Assembly (NCBI GenBank): GCA_018828205.1
Contig: JAHJWA010000007.1
Coordinates: 1-17,252, forward strand
Origin: Alphaproteobacteria bacterium
Lineage (GTDB): Bacteria > Pseudomonadota > Alphaproteobacteria > Sphingomonadales > Sphingomonadaceae
Direction of reading: 5' to 3'
Length of the DNA stretch: 17,252 bases
Shown: positions 15,665 to 17,252 of the stretch, piece after piece
Numbering within the stretch: the stretch's first letter is position 1
How the letters are laid out: every line of letters starts with the position of its first letter
Notes under the pieces: generated by a model
The model's database searches: none
What the model was told of the DNA's origin: nothing
The model's input: the letters and a program-made list of their open reading frames with translations, nothing else
Translations under genes and position numbers: made by a program

Positions 15665-16915
15665 TCAAGCATTTGCAATCGCGAGACGGAAACACGTTGC
15701 AAAGCGCTTGCGATCGGCGCCGCTGACACCGGCCTCGGCAAATAGCGGCTCCCACCTGGCGCTCACGATCTGCATAACCTCGTTCACAACCGCAGCGGCC
15801 TCGTCGGCTCCCAGATCGAAGACGGCAGCCCCGGCGAGGGCGTTCTCAAGCGTGGCATTACGACCTTCCGGACCCACTCCGAGAACGAGCCGGCGCTCCA
15901 GGCCAACTTGGGGCTTCGGCACGACGTCATAGAGCGGCGACAGTCGCCAACCCGTTCCATCGAACAGGAAGCCATGGTTGCGCAGGTGATCATCGTCGTT
16001 CGTGACGAGGATGTTGAGCACCATCCTGCGAAACAGCTCGTGGAGATCCCTGCGCACCTGCGTGCCAAACTGCCGGATTGATCCGGCGAGATCGGCATAG
16101 CTGTAGCGGCTGACCTCGCTCTCATGCGCTCCAAGCATGGTCAGGCCCGAAGCGAACGGCAGGCGCTCAAGCCGATTGCCACGGGGAATTCGATCGAACC
16201 TCTCGATCAGATAGATGTCGCGATCGAGGACGCAGCGAAAATCGAGCGGCGGCACATCGAGACCACATTCGGCAGCAAGACGCATCGTCGCAAGTTCCAC
16301 CCGGCACTCGGGGAAACTGTCGCCCCGCTTCTGGAACTTGGCGATCCATGGTTGTTCGCCGATCGTCGTCGCGGCCTTGGGGCGTGCTCCGCCGAGCGAG
16401 GAGCCGGCCGCCAGTAGCGCGCGCAGGTTCTCATCCAGCTCGTCAACGTGCTGCGCACGTTCGGCGGCTTCCGCGAGTTCGGCAAGAGTGAACTCTTCCC
16501 CCGGAGCTGGGCCGTCCCCCCACGGGGTAATGCGCTCCGGTCTCTTGGGAGTAGGACCGAAGGCGAGCGAGCCGACCCGGTGATCACCCGAAGCAAGAAT
16601 GAGATCGGCATCGCCGGGCAGGCGGTCACCCATTGCCTTGTACATGAGGTACTGGCCCCAACCGTCCGGCGCTGCATCACGGATTCCGTTGAAGACGGCA
16701 AAGCCTTCTTCGGTCTGGTAAGACCGGGCCGTTCCCGCATCATGGAGGGGAAGGGCCACCGGGTCGACGGCAACCCTGTCGGCCCGCTCAAGATAACGGC
16801 GTCCATAGGCAAAGGTCGCGTATTTATTGCGCGGTTCATCGGTCATCGTGAGGAGCCCGGCGGGGACCGGACCCTCAGCAAGGTAGACGAACACATAGGT
16901 GCGGACCGTCGACAT
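15665..16915 (-). CDS. hipA: HipA-family serine/threonine kinase toxin
   Basis: A 416-residue HipA-like kinase (E. coli HipA has 440), toxin of a type II toxin-antitoxin system. The N-terminal subdomain (about 1-110) precedes the couple block AAPDGWGQYL. The Gly-rich loop GSSLGGARPKA (171-181) corresponds to the nucleotide loop where E. coli HipA is autophosphorylated on a Ser; Ser172 and Ser173 are candidates. The kinase motifs are VTNDDDHLRNHGFL, with D308, H310 and N313 aligning with the catalytic D-x-H-x-x-N of HipA, and SPLYDVVP with metal-binding D330. The known E. coli target is glutamyl-tRNA synthetase; here the target is unknown. The ATG at 16915 lies six bases after the hipB stop with no clear ribosome site, suggesting coupled translation. 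GC content is lower than the other genes. All key residues are present, so it is probably active. Confidence 0.93.
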   Translation of the reverse strand: MSTVRTYVFVYLAEGPVPAGLLTMTDEPRNKYATFAYGRRYLERADRVAVDPVALPLHDAGTARSYQTEEGFAVFNGIRDAAPDGWGQYLMYKAMGDRLPGDADLILASGDHRVGSLAFGPTPKRPERITPWGDGPAPGEEFTLAELAEAAERAQHVDELDENLRALLAAGSSLGGARPKAATTIGEQPWIAKFQKRGDSFPECRVELATMRLAAECGLDVPPLDFRCVLDRDIYLIERFDRIPRGNRLERLPFASGLTMLGAHESEVSRYSYADLAGSIRQFGTQVRRDLHELFRRMVLNILVTNDDDHLRNHGFLFDGTGWRLSPLYDVVPKPQVGLERRLVLGVGPEGRNATLENALAGAAVFDLGADEAAAVVNEVMQIVSARWEPLFAEAGVSGADRKRFATCFRLAIANA

Positions 16916-16921
16916 GGCAGG

Positions 16922-17252
16922 CTAGAAGTCCAACTCGTCATCGCTGGCTGCGTGCGTGGTCTTGGGCAGACGCGAAAGATCCTCGCTGATCCCCGCCCGG
17001 TCGCTGTCGGGCGCGATCAGCCCGGCGAGCCGTTCGGTCATTCCCAAGACGTGGAGCGCGCTGGCGAGGACCGCCAGGCCGACGGTGGGATCGCCAGCCT
17101 CGAGACGCTGGAGCGTCTGAATTGAAACGAGCATGCGCTCGGCCATCAGGCGCTGGGGGAGCTTCCGGCGACGACGTGCGAGCGCGATGTCCTTGCCCAG
17201 TCGCGCAATCGCGCGCTGGCTCTGGGGCGGCAGTCCGCTTGCAGCTCGGGAA
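16922..17252 (-). CDS. hipB: HipB-like helix-turn-helix antitoxin, 5' end outside the window
   Basis: The frame is open from the right edge (last full codon 17249-17251) to TAG at 16922-16924, giving 109 residues, and no start codon is seen, so the N-terminus is missing. The visible part reads as an XRE-type helix-turn-helix: ARLGKDIALARRRRKL, then PQRLMAERMLVSIQTLQRLEAGDPTVGLAVLASALHVLGM, the usual recognition helix and dimer region, followed by a flexible acidic tail ending DDELDF. The shorter frame from the internal Met at 17146 would cut away half of the DNA-binding domain and is unlikely to be the true start. The gene lies upstream of hipA on the same strand with six bases between, the standard hipBA layout. 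By family it binds and neutralises HipA and represses its own promoter, which would lie beyond base 17252. Confidence 0.88.
   Translation of the reverse strand, partial: SRAASGLPPQSQRAIARLGKDIALARRRRKLPQRLMAERMLVSIQTLQRLEAGDPTVGLAVLASALHVLGMTERLAGLIAPDSDRAGISEDLSRLPKTTHAASDDELDF

Noticed and set aside
16922..17146. A 74-residue antitoxin starting at the internal Met at 17146
   Set aside because: In-frame sequence upstream to the window edge continues the helix-turn-helix domain (LGKDIALARRRRKL), so the true start lies outside the window.

Overview
The window is GC-rich chromosomal DNA from an alphaproteobacterium, most likely a sphingomonad (Sphingomonadales). The pointers are a MutS carrying a palindromic repeat that translates to the 'PAFAG' peptide familiar from sphingomonad proteins, a stress-type GGAAC-N17-CGTT promoter, the style of the malic enzyme and Nramp genes, and overall codon use. 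No marker gene fixes the genus. There is no rRNA, tRNA, CRISPR array, transposase or integrase in view.

Layout: (1) 1-1565, plus strand: the 3' end of a PduO-type cobalamin adenosyltransferase, a 3-hydroxybutyryl-CoA dehydrogenase, and a small, very hydrophilic acidic protein directly behind a near-perfect EcfG-type promoter. (2) 1575-4262, minus strand: mutS, with a two-hairpin REP-like element inserted in frame in its connector-domain region and a long inverted repeat over its stop codon. (3) 4377-6641, plus strand: maeB, a malic enzyme with a phosphotransacetylase-like tail, divergent from mutS. (4) 6660-7955, minus strand: an atypical Nramp-family transporter, divergent from a KefB-type cation/proton antiporter with an RCK domain (8232-9944, plus). 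(5) 10138-15449, plus strand: six closely packed genes that look like one operon: an acylglycerol lipase-like hydrolase, a cofactor-free haloperoxidase/esterase-like hydrolase, a cyclic-nucleotide-binding/thioredoxin-reductase-like fusion, an NADPH:FMN reductase, a DUF2171 protein and a DUF5996 protein. (6) 15450-15664: an AT-rich non-coding strip. (7) 15665-17252, minus strand: a HipBA-type toxin-antitoxin pair of lower GC content, with hipB running off the window edge.

Regions 1 to 4 are mostly ordinary housekeeping functions: acyl-CoA metabolism, C4-to-C3 carbon flow, mismatch repair and ion homeostasis. The least explained part is the six-gene operon. It couples two alpha/beta hydrolases with two flavin/nicotinamide proteins, one of which has a ligand-sensor domain but lacks the CxxC that a true thioredoxin reductase needs. 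This reads as a redox or xenobiotic stress module, but its substrate cannot be told from sequence. The HipBA pair next to AT-rich DNA looks like a horizontally acquired insertion.
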